NCBI RefSeq assembly: GCF_040218065.1
Contig: NZ_JAVJQE010000005.1
Coordinates: 62,001-126,000, forward strand
Source of the DNA: Marivibrio sp040218065
GTDB lineage: Bacteria; Pseudomonadota; Alphaproteobacteria; UBA8366; Aestuariispiraceae
Direction of reading: 5' to 3'
Length of the DNA stretch: 64,000 bases
Shown here: in pieces, positions 43,297 to 51,692 of the stretch
Layout: each line of letters begins with the position of its first letter
Numbering within the stretch: the first letter of the stretch is position 1
Notes under the pieces: generated by a model
Told to the model about the DNA's origin: nothing
The model's database searches: none
Seen by the model: the letters and a program-made list of their open reading frames with translations, nothing else
Position numbers and translations under genes: made by a program

Positions 43297-45417
43297 ATGC
43301 CGAGCATGACCATACCCTTGTCGCGCCTGTCGCTGGCGACGGCGTTGGCGGCGACGCTGCTGTTCGCGATCCTGGGCGCGCTGCTGGCGCAGGCCAGCTA
43401 TCGCGGCCACAAGGCGGAGGCGGACCAGCGCCTGCTGATGTTGGTGCAGGAATCGATGGTGACGCTCGATGCGTATCTGTCGATCCAAAGCTCGACCTTG
43501 AGCTACGCCGTGCGTCGGTTGGCCGAGGACGGGGTCGGGACGCTGCCCGCGCTGGCCTGTGAACTCGCCGCGGACGAACCGGCGCCGGACTGTCGCAGCA
43601 AGTTGGCCTTGATCACGCTGACCGCCGACCGCGCGGACGAGGTCGCGGCGACGCCCGAGGCGGCGTCGGCCTGCGGCGCGGGCGTCGATCCGCAGGCGAT
43701 CGTCTCGCGCTTCCAGGACGCCAGCCCGTTGCGCACCTATCTGGGGCCGAGCGTGCGCCGCCCCGACGGGTCGATCCGCGCGGCGATGATCCAACCGCTG
43801 GACGCGCGCCGCGCGGTCGCGCTGTGCGTCGATCTGGACGTGCTGTTGGCCGGGTGGCGGCGCTTGGCCGTTCAAGACGGCTCGGCCATCGCGCTGCTCA
43901 AAGGGCTGCGCACGATCTGGCTGCGCTGGCCGCATGTCGACGGGATCATCAACCGGGACGTCAGCGGCGGCCCGCTCGTCCGATCGATCCTGGAGGCCGG
44001 CGCGCCGCGCAGCGGCGTGGCCGAGTTCACGCCCGCCTACACCGATGCGCGCAGCCGCCGCAACCTGTGGCTCACCTCCGAGCAGGCGCCGCTCACCCTG
44101 GTGGCGGGCTACGCCAGCGATCGCCTCTTCGGGGACTGGCTTGCCGCCCATTGGCTGGAGCTCGTCGCGCTGGCGCTGATCTGTCTTGCGGTCCCGGCCG
44201 GTCTGCTGGGCGCGCAATGGCGCGGCGCCAAGCGGCAGGGCGAGATGCGCGAGCTGTTGAATCGCCTCGACCTCGCGACCGATGCGGGCGGCATCGGCTG
44301 CTGGCGTTACGATTTCCAGACCGGCCGGCTCGAGTGGACCGACAAGATGTTCGAGATCTTCGGTCTCGACCCGGCGGAGTTTCGCGGCGTCTTCGAGGAT
44401 TGGCGCGACCGCCTCCATCCCGATGACGCGCCGGCCGCAGAAGCCGCCTTCCTCGCCAACAGTCGAGGCGACGTCCCGTTCGAATTCCTGTTCCGCGTGG
44501 TGCGAAAGACGGACGGCGCCGTGCGGTGGGTGCGCGCGCGCAGCGAAGTGACGCTGGATGAGCGCGGCAGGCCGGCGGCCGCCAACGGCGTCAACATGGA
44601 CGTGACCGAGACGATCGAAGAGCAGGCGCAACTCGCGAACGCTCTCGGACAGGCGCACGAGGCGATGGCGGCGCGCGAACGGTTCCTGGCGACGCTGAGC
44701 CACGAGTTGCGCACGCCGCTGAACGCCATCATCGGCTTCGCCGATCTGATGCGCGCGATGGAGCCGGGGGGCCTGCCGTCGGACAAACGGCGCGCCTATC
44801 TCGACGACATTCATATGAGCGGCGAGCACCTGCTTTCCCTCATCAACGACATGCTCGATCTGGCCCAGCTCGAGCGCGGGGCGCCGAAATTGACGCTGGA
44901 GCCGGTTCAGGCCGCCGGGGCCTTCGCCGACGCCGTGCGCGTGATGTCGGGGCGCGTCGAGCAGGCGGGGCTTGCGCTGGAAATTGTCGACAGCGGCGCC
45001 TTGACCGCGCTCGCCGATCGGCGCGCCCTGACGCAGATTCTGCTGAACCTGCTCTCGAACGCGATCAAGTTCACCAAGCCCGGCGGGAGCGTGCGGCTGT
45101 CGGCCCGCCCGGCCGGACCGGGCCGGATGGAGATTCGGGTCGAGGATGACGGCTGCGGCATTCCCGCTTCGAAGATCGCCGATCTCGGCCAGCCCTTCAC
45201 CAAGGTGGACGGCGGCTATCACACGACGGGCGAGGGAGCGGGCCTAGGCCTCGCCATCGTCAGTCGACTCGCCCGTGCGATGGGCGGGCGATTCCAGATC
45301 GAGAGCGAGTGGGGCGCCTGGACCTGCGCGCGGGTCATCCTGCCGTCGGCGGAGACCGCCTCCGCGCAAACGCCGACAAGCGCCGCGGAGCCGAAGACCT
45401 CGGCGGCCGCCCAGTGA
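43297..45417 (+). CDS. Membrane PAS sensor histidine kinase
   Basis: This 706-residue kinase has a first membrane helix (LATALAATLLFAILGALLAQ), a periplasmic domain of about 250 residues, a second helix (ELVALALICLAVPAGLLGAQ), a PAS domain with PAC (GCWRYDFQTGRLEWTDKMFE, then DVTETIEEQ), a phosphoacceptor box with His469 (ATLSHELRTPLNAIIGFADL) and an ATPase domain (LLNLLSNAIKF, VEDDGCGIP, GAGLGLAIVSRL). A possible -10 (TATAGT, 43226-43231) lies 66 bp upstream. No response regulator is adjacent; it converges with a dehydrogenase gene after seven base pairs. Confidence 0.93.
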   Translation: MPSMTIPLSRLSLATALAATLLFAILGALLAQASYRGHKAEADQRLLMLVQESMVTLDAYLSIQSSTLSYAVRRLAEDGVGTLPALACELAADEPAPDCRSKLALITLTADRADEVAATPEAASACGAGVDPQAIVSRFQDASPLRTYLGPSVRRPDGSIRAAMIQPLDARRAVALCVDLDVLLAGWRRLAVQDGSAIALLKGLRTIWLRWPHVDGIINRDVSGGPLVRSILEAGAPRSGVAEFTPAYTDARSRRNLWLTSEQAPLTLVAGYASDRLFGDWLAAHWLELVALALICLAVPAGLLGAQWRGAKRQGEMRELLNRLDLATDAGGIGCWRYDFQTGRLEWTDKMFEIFGLDPAEFRGVFEDWRDRLHPDDAPAAEAAFLANSRGDVPFEFLFRVVRKTDGAVRWVRARSEVTLDERGRPAAANGVNMDVTETIEEQAQLANALGQAHEAMAARERFLATLSHELRTPLNAIIGFADLMRAMEPGGLPSDKRRAYLDDIHMSGEHLLSLINDMLDLAQLERGAPKLTLEPVQAAGAFADAVRVMSGRVEQAGLALEIVDSGALTALADRRALTQILLNLLSNAIKFTKPGGSVRLSARPAGPGRMEIRVEDDGCGIPASKIADLGQPFTKVDGGYHTTGEGAGLGLAIVSRLARAMGGRFQIESEWGAWTCARVILPSAETASAQTPTSAAEPKTSAAAQ

Positions 45418-45424
45418 CGGCGCC

Positions 45425-46444
45425 CTAGAAGTCCTCGCACACCACTTTGCCGAAATGGGTCCCCTCCTCAAGGCGGGCCAGCGCGCCGGCGAGATCCTCG
45501 AAGGCGAAGCGCTCGGTCTCCAAGGCCGGGCGCATGCCGGACGCGTCGATCGCCGCCAGCATGCGCCGGGCCATGTCGGCGCCGCCGACGGTCACGCCCT
45601 GCAGGCGGACGTTTCGGGTGACCACCTTGCCGAGGTTGAGGGGCGGGGCCGATCCCCCCAGCACCCCGATCAGGCTGACCGACCCGCTGGAGCGCACGGC
45701 CGAGACCGACTGATCCAGCGTGGCCGCACCGCCGACGTCGACGACGTGATCGACGCCGACGCCGTCGGTCAGCTCCCGGGCGATCTTGTGCCAGTCCGGA
45801 TCGCGCCGGTAGTTGATCAGATGGTCGGCGCCCAACGGCTTCGCGCGCTCCAGCTTCTCGTCGCTGGAGGAGGTCAGGATCGTGCGCGCGCCGGCCAGCT
45901 TCGCGAACTGCAGCGCGAAGAGCGAGATCGCGCCGGTGCCTTGGCACAAGACCCATTGGCCCGGCTTGATCTGGGCCTGCTCGACCACCGCGCTCCAGGC
46001 GGTCACGCCGGCGCAGGGCAGGCTCGCCGCCTCGGCGGGCGTCAGATGGGCGGGGGCTTTCAGGACGGCCTGCGCGGGGACCGGCATCAGCGCGCGCATC
46101 GTCCCGTCGCGCGGGCCGCCGTGGGCGCCGCGGTGGGCCTCGGCGTCGGGCGCGCCGTGCGGCCAGGTCACGCTGTAGGCGGGGACGACGAAATCGCCTT
46201 CCTTGAGGCCCTCGACCCCTTCGCCGACGGCGGTGATCCGGCCCGCCCCGTCGCACAGCGGGATCAACGGCGGCTTGCCGCCCATGCGGCCGTAGCCGCC
46301 CATCATCATGATGCGGTCGCGCGGGTTGATCGCGACGGCCTGGATCGCGATCACCGCCTCGCCGGGCGCGGGCTCTGGGTCGGGCAGATCGACCCGGCGC
46401 AGATTCTCCAGGCCGAAATCCTCTTCCAGGCGGATCGCCTTCAT
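45425..46444 (-). CDS. Zinc-type alcohol dehydrogenase family (MDR) oxidoreductase
   Basis: This 339-residue medium-chain dehydrogenase/reductase has a GroES-like N-terminal domain and a Rossmann domain (GQWVLCQGTGAISLFALQFA). The catalytic-zinc Cys/His of classical ADHs is not clear (the region reads PRDRIMMMGGYGRMGG), so it is closer to zinc-independent quinone-reductase-like MDRs; LCDGAGRI and DHVVDVGG are typical. It is the last gene of the four-gene minus-strand operon that starts with an EctD-like dioxygenase, 12 bp after the SDR. Confidence 0.9.
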   Translation of the reverse strand: MKAIRLEEDFGLENLRRVDLPDPEPAPGEAVIAIQAVAINPRDRIMMMGGYGRMGGKPPLIPLCDGAGRITAVGEGVEGLKEGDFVVPAYSVTWPHGAPDAEAHRGAHGGPRDGTMRALMPVPAQAVLKAPAHLTPAEAASLPCAGVTAWSAVVEQAQIKPGQWVLCQGTGAISLFALQFAKLAGARTILTSSSDEKLERAKPLGADHLINYRRDPDWHKIARELTDGVGVDHVVDVGGAATLDQSVSAVRSSGSVSLIGVLGGSAPPLNLGKVVTRNVRLQGVTVGGADMARRMLAAIDASGMRPALETERFAFEDLAGALARLEEGTHFGKVVCEDF

Positions 46445-46456
46445 CGCCTCGTCCCC

Positions 46457-47203
46457 TTATCGCCCGCCGGTGACGCCCAGCGTGGTTCCCGTGACGAAGC
46501 CGGCCGCGGCCGACAGCAGCCAAGCGACGGCGTCGGCCACCTCCTCCGCCCGGCCGTTCCGGCGCAGCGGCGTGGATTGGGCGACCCGCGCGGGCTTGTC
46601 GTCCTGGCCTTGCGAGGCGTGGATGTCCGTCTCGATCACGCCGGGCGCGACGCCGACGACGCGCACGCCCTCCGGCCCGACCTCCTTCGCCAGCGCTTCC
46701 GTCATCACGTCGATCGCGCCTTTTCCGGCGGCGTACTGAATGTATTCGCCGGGGCTGCCGAGGCGCGCCGCGACGCTTGAGAGATTGCAGATCACGCCGC
46801 CCGAGCCGCCGCGCCCGGTCGCCATGCGCCGCACGGCCTCGCGCGCGGCGACGAAGGCGCCTAGCACGTTGACGTCGAAGCTGCGTTTCAGCTCCTCCGT
46901 CGAACAATCGGCCAAGGCCCCAGGCGGGCTGGTGACGCCCGCATTATTGACCAGCGCGTCGAGCCGCCCGAAGGCGGCGTCCGTCGCTTCGAACAGCCCG
47001 ACGATCTGATCCGGATCGGCCGCGTCCGCCTGATGGGCGAGGGCCTTGCGGCCCGCGGCCTCGACCGCGCGGACGACCGCCTCGGCCTCCTCGCGGCGCG
47101 CGCGATAGCTGATCGCCACGTCCCAGCCGTCGGCGGCCAGGCGCTTGGCGCAGGCCGCGCCGATCCCGCGCGAGCCGCCGGTAATCAGGACGGTCTTGGG
47201 CAT
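46457..47203 (-). CDS. Short-chain dehydrogenase/reductase
   Basis: This 248-residue NAD(P)-dependent enzyme has the cofactor motif ITGGSRGIGAACAKRL, the NNAGVTSP structural motif, the catalytic Ser in ICNLSSVAARLG and the YxxxK pair in QYAAGKGAIDV. It resembles FabG-like oxidoreductases such as those acting on 3-oxoacids or sugar alcohols. It is the third gene of the dioxygenase operon. A REP-like palindrome separates it from the upstream SAF-domain gene. Confidence 0.93.
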   Translation of the reverse strand: MPKTVLITGGSRGIGAACAKRLAADGWDVAISYRARREEAEAVVRAVEAAGRKALAHQADAADPDQIVGLFEATDAAFGRLDALVNNAGVTSPPGALADCSTEELKRSFDVNVLGAFVAAREAVRRMATGRGGSGGVICNLSSVAARLGSPGEYIQYAAGKGAIDVMTEALAKEVGPEGVRVVGVAPGVIETDIHASQGQDDKPARVAQSTPLRRNGRAEEVADAVAWLLSAAAGFVTGTTLGVTGGR

Positions 47204-47225
47204 GGCTGCTTCTCCCTTTGAAAAG

Positions 47226-47246
47226 CCCTTCCCCTATGAGGGGGAG
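47226..47246. repeat. REP-like palindrome inside an operon
   Basis: CTTCCCC-TATGA-GGGGGAG (47228-47246) lies in the 64-bp gap between the SAF-domain gene and the SDR gene, both minus strand. It matches the CTCTCCC...GGGAGAG repeat group and may adjust relative expression. Confidence 0.6.
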
Positions 47247-47267
47247 CAAGGCGGACGCCTGGGCGCC

Positions 47268-48605
47268 CTATCCGAACGCCTGCTCCATGGCGCGGCGCGT
47301 CTGATAGGCGGCGTCGCTCTCGTCGATCTCGACGTCGGCGTAGGTGAGCGGCCGGTCTTCGGTCACGTCGCGCTTGAGCGTCCAGCCGTGCGCCAGCCCG
47401 ATCGGGAGCGCGCCGAGGCGCTTGCTCTCCCCCGCGGGCATGAGGCGGCCGTAGACCGTGTAGCCGCCCTCGCCGTCGAGCCGCTCGCCGGCCTTCAAAT
47501 CGCGCTTGGCGCAAGCGACCGCGTCGCCGGCCCAATGCAGCGAACTGCCGGTGGGCTCGCCCCGCAACGCGGCGCTGGCGACCGAGATCCCAAGCTCCAG
47601 CCCGATCAGGTGATAGGGCCTGTACATGGCGGCGTATGTTCCGGTCGAATCCGTGTGCAGGCCGTATTCGGCGAAGCATCGGCGGACGTAGTCGCTTCCC
47701 GCCTCGAACACCGCATAGACGCCCCAGCGCAGGTCGCGGAAGACGGGGCGTCCGTCGCGCTCCAGGCTGGAGACCACCTCCACCGTCCCCTTGTGCGGCA
47801 TCGAACCGCCGTCCTCCAAGGGACGCAGCACATGCGGCAGATCGTCGACGCCGCAGGGCGGGAACTGCAGGCCGGAGGGCTGGGGCGTCAGGCCGCAGGC
47901 GTTTGCGACGGCGGCCATCTCGATCGCGGACTTGGTGCCGTCGAGGAAGCTGTTGAACATCTGCGGGTTCATGCCGCCGGCCTGCGCCGCCTCCGGCGTC
48001 AGGCCGTAATGGGTCCAGACGTCGTCCGGGGTGACCTTGTGGTAGGCGGGCAGATATTTCGTCCCCTTGCCTGCGCAGACGACGTCGAGGCCGGCGGTGC
48101 GGGCCCAGTCGACGATCTCGGCGATCATCGCAGGCTGATCGCCGTAGGCCATCGAATAGACGACGCCCGCCTCCCGCGCCTTCTGCGCCAGGAGCGGCCC
48201 GGCCAGCACGTCGGCCTCGACATTGACCATGACGACGTGGCGGCCGGCGTCGATCGCCGCCAGCGCATGACGCACGCCGGCGGCCGGGCTGCCCGTGGCG
48301 TCGATCACGACCTCCAGCCCGTCCGCGCCGATCAGTTCGGCGGAGTCCTCGGTGACCCAGGTCCCCCCCGTCCTCAGCGCATCGGCAGCGCTGGAGGCCT
48401 TAGCGCGCGCCGGGTCCCAGCCGATACGCTCCAGCGTGGTGCGGACCCGGTCGGGCGAAAGGTCGGCGATCGCCTGGACGTGGAAGCCTTTTTGCCGCCC
48501 GGCCTGGGACAGGAACATCGCGCCGAACTTGCCGGCGCCGATCAGGCCGACGCGCACGGGTCGGCCGTCCTCGGCCCGCGCGCCGAGCAGATGATGCAGG
48601 TTCAT
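47268..48605 (-). CDS. Homoserine-dehydrogenase-like NAD(P) oxidoreductase with SAF-type C-terminus
   Basis: This 445-residue protein has an N-terminal NAD(P)-binding domain (VRVGLIGAGKFGAMFLSQAG, VVIDATGSPAAGVRHA) similar to homoserine dehydrogenase, a middle domain with VCAGKGTKYLPAYHKVTPDD, and a C-terminal region with RDLKAGERLDGEGGYTVYGR that resembles an SAF domain. Such proteins are commonly annotated as SAF-domain oxidoreductases, and their substrate is unknown. It follows the EctD-like dioxygenase gene by 20 bp and precedes SDR and MDR genes, so it likely belongs to a catabolic or modification pathway. Confidence 0.85.
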   Translation of the reverse strand: MNLHHLLGARAEDGRPVRVGLIGAGKFGAMFLSQAGRQKGFHVQAIADLSPDRVRTTLERIGWDPARAKASSAADALRTGGTWVTEDSAELIGADGLEVVIDATGSPAAGVRHALAAIDAGRHVVMVNVEADVLAGPLLAQKAREAGVVYSMAYGDQPAMIAEIVDWARTAGLDVVCAGKGTKYLPAYHKVTPDDVWTHYGLTPEAAQAGGMNPQMFNSFLDGTKSAIEMAAVANACGLTPQPSGLQFPPCGVDDLPHVLRPLEDGGSMPHKGTVEVVSSLERDGRPVFRDLRWGVYAVFEAGSDYVRRCFAEYGLHTDSTGTYAAMYRPYHLIGLELGISVASAALRGEPTGSSLHWAGDAVACAKRDLKAGERLDGEGGYTVYGRLMPAGESKRLGALPIGLAHGWTLKRDVTEDRPLTYADVEIDESDAAYQTRRAMEQAFG

Positions 48606-48625
48606 GGGTCTCTCGTGCGCTCCGT

Positions 48626-49429
48626 CTATTCCGCCGCGCGGGCGCGGCGCGCCTCGACCAGTTCGCCCAGGCAGTCGTCCGCCAGCGGCTCGATCGGCGT
48701 GAAGTCGCGGTGCGCGATCCATTCCTTGCGCGTGTGTTTTGTGATGTGGTTCGAAACCGCGCACAGGCTGAGATAGACGATGGTGCGGCTGAAGGGGCTG
48801 ATGTTCGGCGGGCTGGCGTGCACAAGATTGCCGTGGAACATTACGACCGAGCCCGGCGGGCCGACCGGCGCCTCAAGCCCGCCCTCTTGCGCCAGCTTCG
48901 AGACCGTCTCGCGGTCGAGCGTCCACAGCGGATAGCTCGTCGTCTCCAGATCGTGTCCGGCCTCGAACACGCCCTGTTGGTGCGAGCGCGGAATGAAGAG
49001 GAGCGGGCCGTTCGCCGGCGTCACCTCTTCCAAAAAGAGCGCGATATTCATCGCTCTCGGCTCCGGCATGCCGTCGTCGCGCTGCCAGGTTCCATAGTCC
49101 TGGTGCCACTGCCAGACCTCGCCGTCGAAGGCGGCCTTGGCGTTGATCTTGAACTGATGCATGTAGAGCTGTTCGCCCAGCAGCTGCTCGACCGGCTCCA
49201 CCAGCCGCGGGTGCCGGCCCAGGCGCCGATAGGGCTCTGAATAGGTGTGGGCGGCGAAGGCGGTGCGCGCGACGCCCGAGCTTTCGCGCCAGACCTCCTC
49301 GCGCTCCTGGCCGTAGATCGCTTGCGCCTCGGCCAGCAGCATCGCCGCCTCGTCCAGCGAAAACAGGCTGGGAAGGAAGAGGTAGCCCTCCTCCTCGAAC
49401 CGCTTGAGATCGGCTTCCGTCAGTTTCAT
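48626..49429 (-). CDS. EctD-like (phytanoyl-CoA dioxygenase family) hydroxylase
   Basis: This 267-residue Fe(II)/2-oxoglutarate dioxygenase carries the facial triad His109-x-Asp111...His204 (WQWHQDYGTW and GNLVHASPPN). The surrounding W-H-x-D-[FY]-x-T-W-x-x-x-D-G-M-P pattern is the ectoine-hydroxylase signature, and NGPLLFIPRSHQ matches the same subgroup. The length is shorter than EctD (about 300) and no ectABC genes are nearby, so the substrate may be different. A GGGAGGA site precedes the ATG. It is the first gene of an operon with three oxidoreductases. Confidence 0.85.
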   Translation of the reverse strand: MKLTEADLKRFEEEGYLFLPSLFSLDEAAMLLAEAQAIYGQEREEVWRESSGVARTAFAAHTYSEPYRRLGRHPRLVEPVEQLLGEQLYMHQFKINAKAAFDGEVWQWHQDYGTWQRDDGMPEPRAMNIALFLEEVTPANGPLLFIPRSHQQGVFEAGHDLETTSYPLWTLDRETVSKLAQEGGLEAPVGPPGSVVMFHGNLVHASPPNISPFSRTIVYLSLCAVSNHITKHTRKEWIAHRDFTPIEPLADDCLGELVEARRARAAE

Positions 49430-49561
49430 CGCGCATCCTCCCGCCTGGATGTCCTGTTTGAGTGTCCGAACGATCTCACGCCGGCGCCGAGGCGGCAAGC
49501 ATGCGGGCGCGCCAAAGCGCGCGCGCCGGGAATGCGGCGCGAGCCGCTGTTGCGGGGAGGT

Positions 49562-50230
49562 CTAGAAATCCAGATCCGCATAGTGCCGCGGCGGCGGGGC
49601 GCCGGGGATGTGGTCGGCCAGCAGCGGGCGGAAGGCGGGTCGCGACTTGATCCGGGCGTACCAGTTCTTCGCCTCCGGGTGATCGTCCCAGGGCACGTCG
49701 CCGAGATAGTCGACGGTGGAGAGGTGGGCGGCCGCCGTCAGATCGGCCAGCGTCATCTCCTCGCCGGCGAGCCAGCTGCGCCGTTCCGCCAGCCAGTCGA
49801 TATAGGCGAGGTGGATATGCAGGTTGCGGCCGCCCGCGCGGATCGCGGACGAGCTCGGCTCTCCCAGGCCGAGGAAGCGTTTCATGATCTTCTCGTCCAC
49901 CAGATTGACGCCGACCTCTTGGTTGAATTTGCGGTCGAACCAATCGATCAACCGGCGGACCTCCGCGCGCTCCACCGCCCCGGTGCCCATCAGCGGCCGG
50001 TCGCCATACATCTCGTCGAGATATTCCGCGATCACCTGGCTGCCGCAGATGCGATTGCCGTCCTCGTCGACCAACACCGGGCATTCCCCGGTGGGGTTCA
50101 AGGCCAGGAAATCGTCGCGCCGCTCCCAGACCTTTTCGACCTGCATCTTGAACGGCAATTGCTTCTCGCCGAGCGCGAGACGCACCTTGCGGCAGAACGG
50201 CGAGAGCCAGAGGTGATAAAGCAGCATCAT
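49562..50230 (-). CDS. GST-fold protein, probably FzlA-like
   Basis: This 222-residue GST-like protein has a thioredoxin-type N-terminal domain (MLLYHLWLSPFCRKVRLALG, LNPTGECPVLVDEDG) and a helical C-terminal domain with LTLADLTAAAHLSTVDYLGD-like sequence and the ending SRPAFRPLLADHIPG...HYADLDF. That ending and the DVPWDDHPEAKNWYARIKS segment fit the alphaproteobacterial FzlA group, which binds FtsZ and controls constriction, but I recall this from memory and cannot align it. A generic GST role is the alternative. It stands alone, divergent from an entericidin-like gene. Confidence 0.75.
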   Translation of the reverse strand: MMLLYHLWLSPFCRKVRLALGEKQLPFKMQVEKVWERRDDFLALNPTGECPVLVDEDGNRICGSQVIAEYLDEMYGDRPLMGTGAVERAEVRRLIDWFDRKFNQEVGVNLVDEKIMKRFLGLGEPSSSAIRAGGRNLHIHLAYIDWLAERRSWLAGEEMTLADLTAAAHLSTVDYLGDVPWDDHPEAKNWYARIKSRPAFRPLLADHIPGAPPPRHYADLDF

Positions 50231-50270
50231 GGCGCTTTCGCTATAGCCGTCAACGCGTTGGCCCGCAACA

Positions 50271-50288
50271 GCGATCGCGCGCGATCGC
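50271..50288. repeat. 18-bp perfect palindrome
   Basis: Two GCGATCGC octamers form a perfect 18-bp palindrome (50271-50288) in the 140-bp gap between the divergent FzlA-like and entericidin-like genes. It may be an operator or simple chance in GC-rich DNA. Confidence 0.45.
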
Positions 50289-50370
50289 CGGCGCGTCGCT
50301 TGAAGCGCGGCGAGCCGGGCCCATATGGTTCGGCAGCCGAAGCAACAGGCCTTGACGGAGGAGATCGATC

Positions 50371-50514
50371 ATGACGACCCGCACCCCGCACCCGCTGCTG
50401 AACCTCGTCCTCGCCGCGCTGTTCGCGCTGGGCTTGGCGGCCTGCGAGAACACAATCGAGGGCGCCGGCGAAGACATCGAGGAGATGGGCGACGAGGTCG
50501 AAGAGGCGACCTAG
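50371..50514 (+). CDS. Entericidin-like small lipoprotein
   Basis: This 47-residue protein has a lipoprotein signal peptide ending in the lipobox LAAC (Cys25), and a mature part NTIEGAGEDIEEMGDEVEEA with the alternating Gly/acidic pattern of entericidin A/B. A GGAGGAG site lies about eight bases before the ATG. Entericidins are outer-membrane-associated lipoproteins linked to bacteriolysis control, but in alphaproteobacteria the role is not established. It converges on the NnrU gene with a 19-bp gap. Confidence 0.88.
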   Translation: MTTRTPHPLLNLVLAALFALGLAACENTIEGAGEDIEEMGDEVEEAT

Positions 50515-50533
50515 GCCGGACGGCTTCGGACGC

Positions 50534-51232
50534 CTAGAACACGTCGACCAGGGCGACCCCGGCCAGATAGGGGTGGAGCACCAGAAGCGCGGCGTAAAGC
50601 GCGACGCCCAGCGCCAGTCGCGCGACGCCGATTCCCGCCCAATCGACCTTTGTGCGCCCTTGCAGGGCGGCTAGGAAGGGGATGGCGCTGGTGCCCAAGG
50701 CGATCGGCCCCCAGTCGGAGCCTGTCGTCGCTTGGCGGCGGAAATCGATATGGGCCATACCGCCGGCCGACAGGACGGCGAACCCGCCGAAGAAGATGAC
50801 GCTCGCCACGTCGCCGTTGCCGAGCAGATGGGCGATCGCCCAGATCAGAAAGGCCCACAGCATCGGATGGCGGGTGACCGTCAGCACGCCCGCCGGCGGC
50901 TTGGGATCGCTCAGCATCTTCTCGCCGCCGACGGCCGTCGGGCTGCGGCTGGTGACCGCAGCCGCCAGCAGCAGGCAGGCCGGGAACATCAGCGCGAGTT
51001 GCAGATGGCGCAGGCCGGTGGAATAGGCCCAGAGCTCGAAGTACGGCGCGTCATTGTAGGCGGAGACCATCCAATAGATCGTCGCCGCCGCCACGATGGA
51101 ATAGAGGATGCGATGCGCGTTGGCGCCGATCCGCTCCACCAGCGCCATTCGCACCGGGAGGCTGGACAGCAGGAAGTGTCCGCCCACGAAGCTCGCCGTC
51201 GCCGTCAGAAGATTGGTGAAGGCCGGATCCAC
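50534..51232 (-). CDS. NnrU-family membrane protein
   Basis: This 232-residue protein has six hydrophobic segments. The family motif KPPAGVLTVTRHPMLWAFLI and the HLLGNGDVASVIFFGGFAVL segment match NnrU proteins, which are related to isoprenylcysteine methyltransferase-like membrane proteins. The name comes from denitrification gene clusters, but the family is widespread and its activity unknown. The GTG at 51232 has a GGGAGAAG site; the upstream in-frame ATG at 51310 starts hydrophilic filler. No denitrification gene is nearby. Confidence 0.85.
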   Translation of the reverse strand: MDPAFTNLLTATASFVGGHFLLSSLPVRMALVERIGANAHRILYSIVAAATIYWMVSAYNDAPYFELWAYSTGLRHLQLALMFPACLLLAAAVTSRSPTAVGGEKMLSDPKPPAGVLTVTRHPMLWAFLIWAIAHLLGNGDVASVIFFGGFAVLSAGGMAHIDFRRQATTGSDWGPIALGTSAIPFLAALQGRTKVDWAGIGVARLALGVALYAALLVLHPYLAGVALVDVF

Positions 51233-51395
51233 GTCGCTTCTCCCGCTCGCTGAGGCCAGCCGGGCCGTCGGCCCGTTCGCGTCATCGGACCGCTCGCCCG
51301 TCCGCGCCAATATGGACAGCCCGGCGCGGCGCGTCCATAGTGCGCGCCGTTCGCGCCTCGATCCCCTCGCATTGGCCCGCGGAAGCTCTCACACC

Positions 51396-51686
51396 ATGAC
51401 CGATTCCCAAGACCGTCTCGACCCGGTGGCCGAGACCATCCTCGCCGAACTGTCGCGGCTCGCCGAGGGCGAAACGCTGGCCCCGGACGACGCCGCACGC
51501 GCCTTCGCCGAGACCAAGCGCAAGCCGAACGACGGCCGTGATCTCTACAAGCGGTATCGCCACGCCGTGAAGCAGCAGGCGATCTTCCTCGCCCGCGCCG
51601 GCCGGATCGAGATCGTCCGCAAGGGCGAAGCCGTCGACCCGGACGATTTCAAAGGCCTGTGGCGTATGCGCCTCAAGCAGGACTGA
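51396..51686 (+). CDS. DUF3253 protein
   Basis: This 96-residue soluble protein matches DUF3253, a winged-helix-like domain: VAETILAELSRLAEGETLAP, then KRKPNDGRDLYKRYRHAVKQ and RIEIVRKGEAVDPDDFKGLW. Role unknown, although the fold suggests nucleic-acid or protein binding. The ATG at 51396 begins the conserved domain. The DMT exporter starts six bases after its stop, so the two are probably co-transcribed. Confidence 0.85.
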   Translation: MTDSQDRLDPVAETILAELSRLAEGETLAPDDAARAFAETKRKPNDGRDLYKRYRHAVKQQAIFLARAGRIEIVRKGEAVDPDDFKGLWRMRLKQD

Positions 51687-51692
51687 GCGGCG

